In this document: positions 44,151-52,583 of the stretch, piece by piece | Numbering within the stretch: position 1 is the first letter of the stretch | Layout of the letters: each line of letters opens with the position of its first letter | Assembly: GCF_014649035.1 (NCBI RefSeq) | Contig: NZ_BMSG01000010.1 | Span: 62,001 to 126,000 of the forward strand | Reading direction: 5' to 3' | Source of the DNA: Streptomyces sindenensis | GTDB lineage: Bacteria > Actinomycetota > Actinomycetes > Streptomycetales > Streptomycetaceae | Length of the DNA stretch: 64,000 nucleotides | Program-made: the position numbers and the translations under genes | The notes under the pieces: generated by a model | Databases searched by the model: none | What the model was told of the DNA's origin: nothing | The model's input: only the letters and a program-made list of their open reading frames with translations

Positions 44151-44312
44151 GCGCGTCGGCTCAGGCCGTGCGGCGCGTCGGCTCGGGCCGCGCCGACTCC
44201 GGCTCAAGCCACGTCGCTTCTAGCTCAGGCCACGTCGCTTCTCCGGGCCGCGCGGGCTCTCCACGCCGTGCGGGTTCTCCAGGCCGCGCGGGTTCTCCAC
44301 GCCGTGCCGGCG
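44151..44312. repeat. Tandem repeats between wblA and the ArsA gene
   Basis: Four 18-bp units (GCCGCGCGGGCTCTCCAC and near relatives) start at 44247, 44265, 44283 and 44301, preceded by two copies of GCTCAGGCCACGTCGCTTCT-like 20-mers. On the minus strand they would encode GEPARx hexapeptides, but there is no sign of a real gene. Confidence 0.7.
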
Positions 44313-45797
44313 CTACGCCGCTCCGGCAGGGGTCGGGGTGCAACCGCCCGCCAGCCGGTCGCCGATGGCCCGGAGGCCGTCCAGGTCGTGTACGTCGCCG
44401 GGCAGCGCCTCCACGGCCGTCACCGGCACCTCCGGGTGGAGCACGGTGAAGCGGTCGCGCGTGCGGCTCTCGCGGGCGACGACCTGCATGCGCTCGGCGT
44501 GCAGGCGCAGGAGGCCCGCCGTCAGTTCCTCGATGCTGATGACGTCGATCGCGTCGGAGGTCTCGGTTGCGTCCGCGGCGTCGACGGTGTCGCCCTCCGG
44601 GGCGGTCGCGGCATGCGCGATGTTCTCGTGGGGCGGCTCGTTCTCCGTCGTGTCCTGGTGCTCGGCTGAAGTCTGCGGGCCGGACGCCTGCCCGGCCTCG
44701 GGGGAGAGGAGCGGCTCGGTCGTTCCGGAAGCGGTGACCGCGGGGTCGGGGGCTACCCGGTCACCAAGGCCAGCTTTCCCGGCCCTCTGATCCACAATGC
44801 GGGCGTCGTCAAGATTTTCTGCGGCGGCCAGCGCCTGCTCCGCGGAGAGCCGCGAAGCCTCGCTGCCGTGCACGCGATTGAGGACCAGGCCGGCCAGGGG
44901 CATGTCCTCGGCGGCCAGCCGTTCCACGAAGTAGGCCGCCTCGCGCAGCGCGTCCTGCTCCGGCGTCGCGACGACGAGGAAGGCCGTGCCGGGCGCCTGG
45001 AGCAGCTTGTACGTGGCGTCCGCGCGGCTGCGGAAACCGCCGAACATGGTGTCCATCGCGGCGACGAACGTCTGGACGTCCCGCAGGAACTGGCCCCCGA
45101 GCAGCTTGCCCAGCGTGCCGCTCATCATCGACATGCCGACATTGAGGAACTTCATCCCGGCCCGGCCGCCCACCTTCGCGGGGGCCATCAGCAGCCGGAT
45201 GAACTTCCCGTCGAGGAACGACCCGAGCCGCTTCGGCGCGTCCAGGAAGTCCAGCGCGGAGCGCGAGGGAGGGGTGTCGACGATGATCAGGTCCCACGCG
45301 TCGCGCGCCCGCAGCTGCCCGAGCTTCTCCATCGCCATGTACTCCTGCGTACCGGCGAACCCGGCCGACAGGGACTGGTAGAAGGGGTTCTCCAGGATGG
45401 CCTTCGCCCGTTCGGCGTCCGCGTGCGCCTCGACGGTCTCGTCGAAGGTCCGCTTCATGTCGAGCATCATGGCGTGCAGTTCGCCCTCGCCCTTGATGCC
45501 GTCGATCCGGCGGGGCACGTTGTCCAGCCGGTCGATGCCGATGGACTGGGCGAGCCGGCGGGCCGGGTCGATGGTGAGGACGACGACCTTCCGGCCACGC
45601 TCGGCCGCCCGAACGCCGAGGGCCGCCGCGGTGGTGGTCTTGCCGACGCCGCCGGAGCCGCAGCAGACGATGATCCGGATGCCCGGGTCGTCCAGCAGCG
45701 CGTCGGTGTCCAGGCCCGCTCCGGTCACATCGTCGGTGTCCAGGCCCGCTCCGGTCACCGCCTCCGGCCCGCCTCCGGCCGCCGTGTCCGCGCTCAT
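44313..45797 (-). CDS. ArsA/GET3-type ATPase, copy 1
   Basis: 494 residues. Signature Walker A GSGGVGKTT (47-55) after a duplicated AGLDTDDVT stretch, switch motifs DPARRLAQSIGID and IIVDTPPSRSALDFLDAP. ArsA-family ATPases act in arsenite extrusion or in tail-anchored/other membrane-protein handling. The C-terminal third is an unusual acidic, low-complexity insertion (residues about 335-410) followed by a helical segment. It overlaps copy 2 by 4 bp, hinting at heteromeric function. Confidence 0.9.
   Translation of the reverse strand: MSADTAAGGGPEAVTGAGLDTDDVTGAGLDTDALLDDPGIRIIVCCGSGGVGKTTTAAALGVRAAERGRKVVVLTIDPARRLAQSIGIDRLDNVPRRIDGIKGEGELHAMMLDMKRTFDETVEAHADAERAKAILENPFYQSLSAGFAGTQEYMAMEKLGQLRARDAWDLIIVDTPPSRSALDFLDAPKRLGSFLDGKFIRLLMAPAKVGGRAGMKFLNVGMSMMSGTLGKLLGGQFLRDVQTFVAAMDTMFGGFRSRADATYKLLQAPGTAFLVVATPEQDALREAAYFVERLAAEDMPLAGLVLNRVHGSEASRLSAEQALAAAENLDDARIVDQRAGKAGLGDRVAPDPAVTASGTTEPLLSPEAGQASGPQTSAEHQDTTENEPPHENIAHAATAPEGDTVDAADATETSDAIDVISIEELTAGLLRLHAERMQVVARESRTRDRFTVLHPEVPVTAVEALPGDVHDLDGLRAIGDRLAGGCTPTPAGAA
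45701..45758 (-). repeat. 30-bp in-frame direct repeat in the ArsA copy 1 start
   Basis: CGTCGGTGTCCAGGCCCGCTCCGGTCAC occurs at 45701-45728 and 45731-45758, encoding the duplicated VTGAGLDTD near residue 20 of the ArsA-type protein. Confidence 0.9.
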
Positions 45798-46768
45798 GCG
45801 TCCCCCTCTTCCCCCGCGCCCTGCTTACGGAGCTCCGTGGCCAGGTCGTGCAGCGCGGCGAGGTCCACCCCGTCGCCCATCAGCGGCAGCTCCGCCGTCG
45901 GCAGGCCGAGACCGGCCAGCACCGCGCGCTGCTCCCGCTCCAGGCCGACCCGCTCCGCGTGCTCGGCCGCCTGCGCGACCAGCGGGCGTACGAGGGCGGC
46001 GGAACCGGTCACCCCGGCCCGGGTCAGCGTCTTGGCGATCTCCTTGCGGCGGCCGCCCGCCGCGGTGCGCAGGGCGTCCTCGTCCAGCAGGTGCGGGCGG
46101 ACCATGTTCACGAAGACGCTGCCCACGGGCAGTTGGGCGGCGCGCAGCTCGGCGATGCCGTCCGCGGTCTCCTGGACCGGCATCTCCTCCAGGAGGGTCA
46201 CCAGGTGGACCGCGGTCTGCGGGGATTTGAGGACCCGCATCACGGCCTGGGCCTGGTTGTGTATCGGGCCGATCTTCGCCAGCCCGGCCACCTCGTCGTT
46301 GACGTTCAGGAAGCGGGTGATCCGGCCGGTGGGCGGGGCGTCCATGATCACGTGGTCGTAGACGAACCGGCCCTGCTTGTCCTTGCGGCGTACGGCTTCG
46401 CAGGCCTTGCCGGTCAGCAGGACGTCCCGGACGCCGGGCGCGATGGTGGTGGCGAAGTCGATCGCGCCGAGCTTCTTCAGGGCGCGGCCCGCGCTGCCGA
46501 GCTTGTAGAACATCTGGAGGTAGTCGAGGAGGGCGCGTTCGGCGTCGATCGCCAGCGCGTACACCTCGCCGCCGCCCGGTGCGACGGCGATCTTGCGCTC
46601 CTCGTAGGGCAGCGCGTCGGAACCGAAGAGCTGGGCGATGCCCTGCCTGCCCTCGACCTCGACGAGGAGGGTGCGCCTGCCCTCGGCCGCGAGGGCGAGC
46701 GCGAGGGCGGCGGCCACCGTGGTCTTACCGGTACCGCCCTTGCCGCTGACGACCTGGAACCTGCTCAC
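45794..46768 (-). CDS. ArsA/GET3-type ATPase, copy 2
   Basis: 324 residues from ATG 46768. Walker A GKGGTGKTT (9-17), DAERALLDYLQMFYK (Asp-Ala-Glu) and MDAPPTGRITRFLNVNDEVAGLAKIGP. It is more compact than copy 1 and lies upstream in the same operon. Together they could form a heterodimeric nucleotide-driven switch. Neighbouring wblA is convergent on the pair, so any shared regulation is unclear. Confidence 0.92.
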   Translation of the reverse strand: MSRFQVVSGKGGTGKTTVAAALALALAAEGRRTLLVEVEGRQGIAQLFGSDALPYEERKIAVAPGGGEVYALAIDAERALLDYLQMFYKLGSAGRALKKLGAIDFATTIAPGVRDVLLTGKACEAVRRKDKQGRFVYDHVIMDAPPTGRITRFLNVNDEVAGLAKIGPIHNQAQAVMRVLKSPQTAVHLVTLLEEMPVQETADGIAELRAAQLPVGSVFVNMVRPHLLDEDALRTAAGGRRKEIAKTLTRAGVTGSAALVRPLVAQAAEHAERVGLEREQRAVLAGLGLPTAELPLMGDGVDLAALHDLATELRKQGAGEEGDA

Positions 46769-46840
46769 GTATTCGAGCCTAACCAGTCCTGCCCCGGCCT
46801 ACGCACGGGACCGTACGTGCCAGGCGTTACAGTCGGGCCC

Positions 46841-46999
46841 ATGACCAAGTGGGAATACGCGACCGTGCCCCTTCTCGTGCACGCGACCAAGCAGATTCTG
46901 GACACCTGGGGCGAGGACGGCTGGGAGCTGGTCCAGGTCGTTCCCGGCCCGAACAACCCCGAGCAGCTCGTGGCCTACCTGAAGCGGGAGAAGGCGTAG
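46841..46999 (+). CDS. DUF4177 small protein
   Basis: 52 residues from ATG 46841: MTKWEYATVPLLVHATKQILDTWGEDGWELVQV...LVAYLKREKA. The start K-W-E-Y and W-G-x-D-G-W-E-L are the DUF4177 consensus. The RidA gene begins at the last base of its stop codon (TAGTG), so translation is coupled. It is divergent from the ArsA operon with 72 bp between. Confidence 0.9.
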   Translation: MTKWEYATVPLLVHATKQILDTWGEDGWELVQVVPGPNNPEQLVAYLKREKA

Positions 47000-47469
47000 T
47001 GGCGGGCGCCGTCGAGTCGCGCCTCGCCGAGCTGGGCCTGACCCTGCCCGCCGTCGTGCCGCCGCTGGCCTCGTACCAGCCGGCCGTGCAGTCCGGGGTG
47101 TACGTGTACACCTCCGGCCAGCTGCCGATGGTGGACGGCAAGCTCGCCGTCACCGGCAAGGTCGGCGCCGAGGTCACGCCCGACGAGGCGAAGGAGCTCG
47201 CGAAGACCTGCGCGCTCAACGCGCTCGCCGCGGTGAAGTCGGTCGCCGGTGACCTGGACCGGATCAAGCGCGTCGTGAAGGTCGTGGGCTTCATCGCCTC
47301 GGCCTCCGACTTCACCGGCCAGCCCGCCGTGCTCAACGGCGCCAGCGAGCTGCTGGGCGCGGTCCTCGGCGACAAGGGCGTGCACGCCCGCAGCGCCGTG
47401 GGCGTCGCCGTGCTGCCGCTGGACGCACCGGTCGAGGTCGAGGTCCAGGTGGAGCTCGTCGAGGCCTGA
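46999..47469 (+). CDS. RidA (YjgF/YER057c/UK114) family protein
   Basis: 156 residues from GTG 46999. YTSGQLPMVDGKLAVTGKVGAEVTPDEAKELAKTCALNALAAVKSVAGDLDRIKRVVKVVGFIASASDF is the RidA fold; the C-terminal ARSAVGVAVLPLDAPVEVEVQVELVE completes it. RidA proteins deaminate reactive enamines/imines formed by PLP enzymes; this longer subgroup is less well characterised. Downstream 47470-47716 has simple repeats (CGTACGTCCGTTCCTC and GTGTACGGG types) and no gene. Confidence 0.93.
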   Translation: MAGAVESRLAELGLTLPAVVPPLASYQPAVQSGVYVYTSGQLPMVDGKLAVTGKVGAEVTPDEAKELAKTCALNALAAVKSVAGDLDRIKRVVKVVGFIASASDFTGQPAVLNGASELLGAVLGDKGVHARSAVGVAVLPLDAPVEVEVQVELVEA

Positions 47470-47716
47470 GACCCCCTGCCCGTCCGTTCCCGTACTTCTC
47501 GTACGTCCGTTCCTCGTGCGTCCGTTCCTCGTACGTCTCCGATCCCGCCCGGTCCCCGCGACCGGGCGGGATCGCGTGTGTACGGGTGCCCGGAGCGGGC
47601 TGATCGCGTGTGTACGGGGCAGGGCGGGCCTGTACGGGTGTGTACGGGTGTGTCGGGTCGCCGTGATGATCAGGGAGCCTCTCGAACATCGGCGCGGTTC
47701 CGGATAGCCTCCGGCC

Positions 47717-48613
47717 ATGTCCCAAGGTCAGTGGTACCCCCCGGAATGGCCCGACCGGATCCGGGCCCTCGCCGCCGGTGAGCTGACGGCCGTGACGCCC
47801 CGGAGGGCCGCCACGGTGATGCTGCTCCGCGACCGCGGGCCGCAGGCGCCGGTGCCCGGGCCCGTCGTGCACATGTTGCGCCGCCGTACGTCGATGGCGT
47901 TCGCCGGAGGCGCGTACGCCTATCCGGGTGGCGGAGTCGATCCGCGCGACGACGACCGGCTGATCGGGTGGGCCGGGCCCCCGTTGGAGTACTGGGCCGC
48001 CCGGCTCGGCGTGGCGACGGTCACCGAGGCGCAGGCCGTCGTCTGCGCGGCGGTGCGCGAGACGTTCGAGGAGGCGGGCGTCCTGCTCGCCGGGCCGACC
48101 GCCACGACCGTGGTCGGCGACACGACGGGGGACGCGTGGGAGGCCGACCGGGAGGCGCTGGCCGCCCGGGACCTGTCGTTCGCGGAGTTCCTGGACCGGC
48201 GCGGCCTGGTGCTGCGCTCGGACCTGCTGGGCGCCTGGGCGCGCTGGATCACCCCGGAGTTCGAACCGCGCCGCTACGACACCTGGTTCTTCGTCGCCGC
48301 GCTCCCCGAGGGGCAGCGCACCCGGGACGTCTCCACCGAGGCCGACCGCACGGTGTGGATCGCCCCGGCGGAGGCCGCCCGCCGCTACGACGCGGGCGAG
48401 CTGCTGATGATGCCGCCCACCGTGACCACACTGCGGGCCCTCGCGCCGTACGGGACGGCCGCTGAGGCCCTGGAGGCCGCCGACGCCCAGGACATGACCC
48501 CGGTCCTCGCGCAGGCCCGGCTGGAGGGCGACGAGCTGGTGCTGACCTGGCCGGGACACGACGAGTTCACCAAACACGTGCCCACGGTGGGCGGGGAAGG
48601 GGGGCGGGCATGA
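47717..48613 (+). CDS. NUDIX hydrolase
   Basis: 298 residues from ATG 47717. The Nudix box reads GGGVDPRDDD... with VVCAAVRETFEEAGVLLAG, the R-E-x-x-E-E-x-G core, about residues 105-125. It is preceded by FAGGAYAYPGG. It overlaps the MBL gene by 4 bp. Probably hydrolyses a nucleoside diphosphate-linked compound; the C-terminal half (TPEFEPRRYDTWFFVAALP) is that of CoA-type Nudix proteins. Confidence 0.9.
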   Translation: MSQGQWYPPEWPDRIRALAAGELTAVTPRRAATVMLLRDRGPQAPVPGPVVHMLRRRTSMAFAGGAYAYPGGGVDPRDDDRLIGWAGPPLEYWAARLGVATVTEAQAVVCAAVRETFEEAGVLLAGPTATTVVGDTTGDAWEADREALAARDLSFAEFLDRRGLVLRSDLLGAWARWITPEFEPRRYDTWFFVAALPEGQRTRDVSTEADRTVWIAPAEAARRYDAGELLMMPPTVTTLRALAPYGTAAEALEAADAQDMTPVLAQARLEGDELVLTWPGHDEFTKHVPTVGGEGGRA

Positions 48614-49446
48614 CCGACGCAGCAGCCCTGCCCGGACAGCCGCGCGGAGCCGTCGTCTCCGGGCCGGCGACCGCCCGTACGGTCAATGTCCTCGCGCCCA
48701 ACCCGTCCGCGATGACGCTCGACGGGACGAACACCTGGATCGTGGCCGAGCCGGACTCCGGTCTCGCGGTCGTCATCGATCCCGGGCCGCTCGACGACGT
48801 ACACCTGCGGGCTGTGATCGACGCGGTGGAGCGGTCCGGGCGGCGCGTGGGCCTGACGCTGCTCACCCATGGTCATCCCGACCACGCGGAGGGCGCGGGC
48901 CGGTTCGCGGAGCTGACGGGGACGAAGGTACGGGCCCTGGACGCGGCGCTGCGGCTGGGCGACGAGGGGCTCGGCGCGGGTGACGTGATCACCACCGGCG
49001 GCCTGGAGCTGCGCGTGGTGCCGACGCCGGGGCACACCGCGGACTCGCTCTCGTTCCATCTGCCCGCCGACCGGGCGGTGCTGACGGGCGACACGGTCCT
49101 CGGCCGCGGTACGACGGTGGTCGCGCACCCGGACGGGCGGCTCGGCGACTACCTGGACACGCTGCGGCGGCTGCGGTCGCTGACGGTCGACGACGGCGTC
49201 CACACGGTGCTGCCGGGCCACGGGCCGGTGCTGGAGGACGCGCAGGGGGCGGTGGAGTTCTACCTGGCCCACCGCGCCCATCGGCTCGCCCAGGTGGAGA
49301 CGGCGGTGGAGGCCGGGCACCGTACGCCGTCGGACGTGGTGGCGGCGGTCTACGCCGACGTGGACCGCTCCCTGTGGCCGGCCGCCGAGCTGTCCGTGCG
49401 GGCGCAGTTGGAATACCTGACCGAGCACGGGCTGATCCAGGGCTGA
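48610..49446 (+). CDS. MBL-fold metallo-hydrolase (LACTB2/RNase Z-like)
   Basis: 278 residues, ATGA-coupled to the NUDIX gene. Zinc motif LLTHGHPDHAEGAGRF, later VVPTPGHTADSLSFHLPADRAVLTGDTVLG and VLPGHGPVL. The winged C-terminus (YLAHRAHRLAQVETAVEAG...VRAQLEYLTEHGLI) belongs to the LACTB2 group, which includes RNA endonucleases and hydrolases. Its last codons form one arm of a 29-bp inverted repeat. Confidence 0.9.
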   Translation: MTDAAALPGQPRGAVVSGPATARTVNVLAPNPSAMTLDGTNTWIVAEPDSGLAVVIDPGPLDDVHLRAVIDAVERSGRRVGLTLLTHGHPDHAEGAGRFAELTGTKVRALDAALRLGDEGLGAGDVITTGGLELRVVPTPGHTADSLSFHLPADRAVLTGDTVLGRGTTVVAHPDGRLGDYLDTLRRLRSLTVDDGVHTVLPGHGPVLEDAQGAVEFYLAHRAHRLAQVETAVEAGHRTPSDVVAAVYADVDRSLWPAAELSVRAQLEYLTEHGLIQG

Positions 49447-49493
49447 GCCCGGGGCCGGCGCCGTGCTCAGCCCTGGATCAGCCCGTGCTCGGT
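49420..49493. repeat. 29-bp perfect inverted repeat spanning the MBL stop codon
   Basis: 49420-49448 (starting ACCGAGCACGGGCTGATCCA) is the exact reverse complement of 49465-49493, with a 16-nt GC loop. The left arm includes the last eight codons and stop of the MBL gene, so the right arm is an inverted copy of the gene end. A third partial copy (CCTGGATCAGCG) follows. It probably serves as terminator between convergent genes. Confidence 0.92.
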
Positions 49494-49581
49494 CCTGGAT
49501 CAGCGCCGGGGCCCGGGATCAGTGCCGGGGGGCCGGACGAGCGGCCGTAAGGGCGCCGGTGGGGCGCCCCGTGGGCCCGTC

Positions 49582-50256
49582 TCAGCGCGAGCGCTTCGCC
49601 AGCCGCTCGACGTCCAGCAGGATGACCGCGCGGGCCTCCAGGCGCAGCCAGCCGCGGCCCGCGAAGTCCGCGAGGGCCTTGTTGACCGTCTCGCGGGAGG
49701 CGCCGACCAGCTGGGCCAGCTCCTCCTGGGTGAGGTCGTGCACGACGTGGATGCCTTCCTCGGACTGGACGCCGAAGCGGCGCGACAGGTCCAGGAGGGC
49801 GCGGGCGACACGGCCCGGCACGTCGGAGAAGACCAGGTCGGACATCTGGTCGTTGGTCTTGCGCAGCCGTCGGGCGACCGCGCGCAGCAGCGCGGTGGCC
49901 ACCTCGGGCCGGGCGTTCAGCCAGGGCTGCAGGTCGCCGTGGCCGAGGCCGAGGAGCTTGACCTCGGTCAGTGCGGAGGCGGTCGCCGTACGCGGGCCCG
50001 GGTCGAAGAGCGACAGCTCCCCGATCAGCTCGCCGGGGCCGAGCACGGCCAGCATGTTCTCGCGCCCGTCGGGCGAGGTGCGGTGGAGCTTCACCTTGCC
50101 CTCGGTGACCACGTACAGGCGGTCACCCTGGTCGCCCTCGTGGAACAGCGCGTCTCCGCGCGCGAGGGTCACCTCACTCATCGAGGCGCGGAGCTCCGCG
50201 GCCTGCTCGTCATCGAGCGCCGCGAAAAGCGGGGCGCGCCGCAGAACGTCGTCCAC
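49582..50256 (-). CDS. crp: Crp/Fnr family global regulator
   Basis: 224 residues. Cyclic-nucleotide-binding domain (EVTLARGDALFHEGDQGDRLYVVTEGKVKLHR, PGELIGELSLFDPGPRTATASALTEV), long linking helix, then winged helix (HDLTQEELAQLVGASRETVNKALADFAGRGWLRLEARAVILLD). This is the Crp of Streptomyces that influences germination and antibiotic production. Divergent from nth with a 184-bp gap. Confidence 0.95.
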   Translation of the reverse strand: MDDVLRRAPLFAALDDEQAAELRASMSEVTLARGDALFHEGDQGDRLYVVTEGKVKLHRTSPDGRENMLAVLGPGELIGELSLFDPGPRTATASALTEVKLLGLGHGDLQPWLNARPEVATALLRAVARRLRKTNDQMSDLVFSDVPGRVARALLDLSRRFGVQSEEGIHVVHDLTQEELAQLVGASRETVNKALADFAGRGWLRLEARAVILLDVERLAKRSR

Positions 50257-50440
50257 GAGTTCTCTCCTTGTCGGCCTGTTCAGGGAACCGTGGTCCCCAT
50301 CATGCCGGACGGTAAAACAGTGCGATCAATCACAAACCAGTTTGACGCACGGGCGTGCCGGACCCTACGGCAGGGGGCCGATCGGGGGCGGATACGCCGT
50401 GGCAAGGGTGGTTGTCGGCGCCTGGCCCTAGGCTGGACGG

Positions 50441-51622
50441 GTGCCCGGATCGCCGGGGAGAGCGCAGGCCAAGGGGGCTGACGGGGTGGCGAAGGGCGAC
50501 GATTCCGCTGTGGGCGAACAGCCCCGGTCGTGCCCGAAGAATGCCGTGAATGGCCCCTCCGGAAGCGCACACGGGTCCCTTGGACACGCGCACGGCTCTC
50601 CTGGAGGCGCACACGGGTCCCCCGGAGACGCGCACGGCTCTCCCGGAGACGCGCACGGGTCCCCCGGAGGGCCGGGGAAGACGTTCGGGAAGTCGGCCAG
50701 GAGGTCCGCAGTGTCATCGTCAACGCCCGGGAAATCCGGCAGGACGGCCAGAACCGGGGAGTCCGGCACAACGGGAAAGAACGTGAAGGCGGCGACCAGG
50801 GCCAAGGCGGCCACCACGGCCGGAGCGGCGGCCCCGCGCAAGGCGCCCAAGCCCGAGTCCCATCTCGCGATGGTCCGCCGGGCGCGCCGGATCAACCGCG
50901 AGCTCGCCGAGGTCTATCCGTACGCCCATCCCGAGCTGGACTTCCGCAACCCCTTCGAGCTCCTCGTGGCCACGGTCCTCTCCGCCCAGACCACCGACCT
51001 GAGGGTCAACCAGACGACGCCCGCGCTCTTCGCCGCGTACCCCACGCCCGAGGACATGGCGGCGGCGGTGCCGGAGGAGATGGAGGAGATCATCCGGCCG
51101 ACCGGGTTCTTCCGGGCGAAGACGAAGTCGCTGCTGGGCCTCTCGGCGGCCCTCCGGGACGAGTTCGGCGGCGAGGTCCCGGGACGTCTGGAGGACCTCG
51201 TCAAGCTGCCCGGCGTCGGCCGCAAGACCGCCAATGTCGTCCTCGGCAACGCTTTCGGAGTCCCGGGAATCACGGTCGACACGCACTTCGGCCGCCTGGT
51301 GCGGCGCTGGAAGTGGACGGACGAGGAGGACCCGGTGAAGGTCGAGGCGGTCGTCGCCGGGATCTTCCCCAAGAGCGAGTGGACGATGCTCTCGCACCGC
51401 GTCGTGTTCCACGGCCGCCGGATCTGCCACGCCCGCAAACCCGCCTGCGGGGCCTGCCCCATCGCCCCGCTCTGCCCGTCGTACGGGGAGGGCGAGACCG
51501 ATCCGGAGAAGGCCAGGAAGCTCCTGAAGTACGAGATGGGCGGCTACCCGGGCCAGCGGCTCAGCCCGCCCGCCGACTACCCGGGCAAGCCCGCGCCCGC
51601 GCTGGGGGCCGGACAGCCCTAG
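50441..51622 (+). CDS. nth: Endonuclease III with repetitive N-terminal extension
   Basis: 393 residues from GTG 50441, about 140 longer than usual. The extension has five HGSPGDA-type 7-residue repeats (about 43-77) and a Lys/Ala-rich linker. The Nth core follows: [19 protein letters not shown], helix-hairpin-helix [18 protein letters not shown] with catalytic Lys, VDTHFGR with catalytic Asp and the [4Fe-4S] cluster [17 protein letters not shown]. It removes oxidised pyrimidines. Start could be further downstream. Confidence 0.92.
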   Translation: MPGSPGRAQAKGADGVAKGDDSAVGEQPRSCPKNAVNGPSGSAHGSLGHAHGSPGGAHGSPGDAHGSPGDAHGSPGGPGKTFGKSARRSAVSSSTPGKSGRTARTGESGTTGKNVKAATRAKAATTAGAAAPRKAPKPESHLAMVRRARRINRELAEVYPYAHPELDFRNPFELLVATVLSAQTTDLRVNQTTPALFAAYPTPEDMAAAVPEEMEEIIRPTGFFRAKTKSLLGLSAALRDEFGGEVPGRLEDLVKLPGVGRKTANVVLGNAFGVPGITVDTHFGRLVRRWKWTDEEDPVKVEAVVAGIFPKSEWTMLSHRVVFHGRRICHARKPACGACPIAPLCPSYGEGETDPEKARKLLKYEMGGYPGQRLSPPADYPGKPAPALGAGQP

Positions 51623-51691
51623 GGCCGACTGATTGCTCAGGTTCACCCTCAGGGCGGATTCCCTCCCCGGGGCGGAGCGGATCGGAACGAA

Positions 51692-52492
51692 ATGGCCGAC
51701 GACACGCGTTGTGAATCGACGGGGGTGCCTATGACGCACACGCACACACACAGCACGGCGCAGACCGGGAACGGCCCCGCCGAGAGCCCGTCGGGCCACG
51801 GCCCCGTCAGCCGTGTTCGCGGCATGGCCGTCGACGTCACCACCGACGGCCTGCCCGCCTGGCTCGACCCCGTCGCGAGCGCCGCGCGCAGTGTCCGGCC
51901 GCAGCAGCTCAGCCGCTTCCTGCCGCCCGAGAGCGGGGCGGGCCGGCAGTCCGCCGTCCTGGTCCTGTTCGGCGAGGGGGAACGCGGACCCGAGCTGCTG
52001 CTCATGGAGCGGGCCGGGACCCTGCGCTCCCACGCCGGGCAGCCGTCCTTCCCCGGGGGTGCGCTGGATCCCGAGGACGGCGACCAGACCACCACCGGGC
52101 CGCTGCGGGCGGCGCTGCGCGAGGCCGAGGAGGAGACCGGGCTCGACCCGCGGGGCGTGCAGCTCTTCGGCGTGCTGCCCCGGCTCTACATCCCGGTCAG
52201 CGGCTTCGTCGTGACGCCCGTGCTCGGCTGGTGGCGGGCGCCCAGCCCGGTCGGGGCCGTCGATCCGGCCGAGACGGCCCGGGTCTTCACGGTCCCCGTG
52301 GCGGATCTCACGGATCCCGAGAACCGGGCGACGGCCGTCCACCCGAGCGGGCACAGCGGCCCGGCATTCCTGGTCGAATCGGCCCTGGTCTGGGGTTTCA
52401 CGGCCGGAGTGATCGACCGGATTGTGCACTACGCGGGATGGGAACGCCCCTGGGACAGGACCAGACAGGTGCCGCTCGACTGGCGCGCATGA
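51692..52492 (+). CDS. NUDIX hydrolase, CoA pyrophosphatase-like
   Basis: 266 residues from ATG 51692; a second ATG at 51731 (GGGGGTG upstream) is an alternative start. The N-terminal His/Thr-rich stretch THTHTHS is variable. The Nudix core SHAGQPSFPGGALDPEDGDQ-x-ALREAEEETGLDPRGV carries the CoA-type UPF0035 signature (L-R-x-H-x-G-Q-x-x-F-P-G-G) used to split CoA to 4'-phosphopantetheine. It ends just before the MarP-like protease gene. Confidence 0.9.
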   Translation: MADDTRCESTGVPMTHTHTHSTAQTGNGPAESPSGHGPVSRVRGMAVDVTTDGLPAWLDPVASAARSVRPQQLSRFLPPESGAGRQSAVLVLFGEGERGPELLLMERAGTLRSHAGQPSFPGGALDPEDGDQTTTGPLRAALREAEEETGLDPRGVQLFGVLPRLYIPVSGFVVTPVLGWWRAPSPVGAVDPAETARVFTVPVADLTDPENRATAVHPSGHSGPAFLVESALVWGFTAGVIDRIVHYAGWERPWDRTRQVPLDWRA

Positions 52493-52583
52493 CACGCTGG
52501 CTGTTCTGCTGCGCTGCTCCGGGCCCGGCCCGGACCCCGTCACCACCGACGGGCCAGGTGACGAAACTGCGAGGCTACAGACG

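Noticed and set aside
44161..44343. Small minus-strand frame with GEPARx repeats
   Set aside because: It is the translation of the 18-bp tandem array and has no ribosome site; better treated as a repeat.
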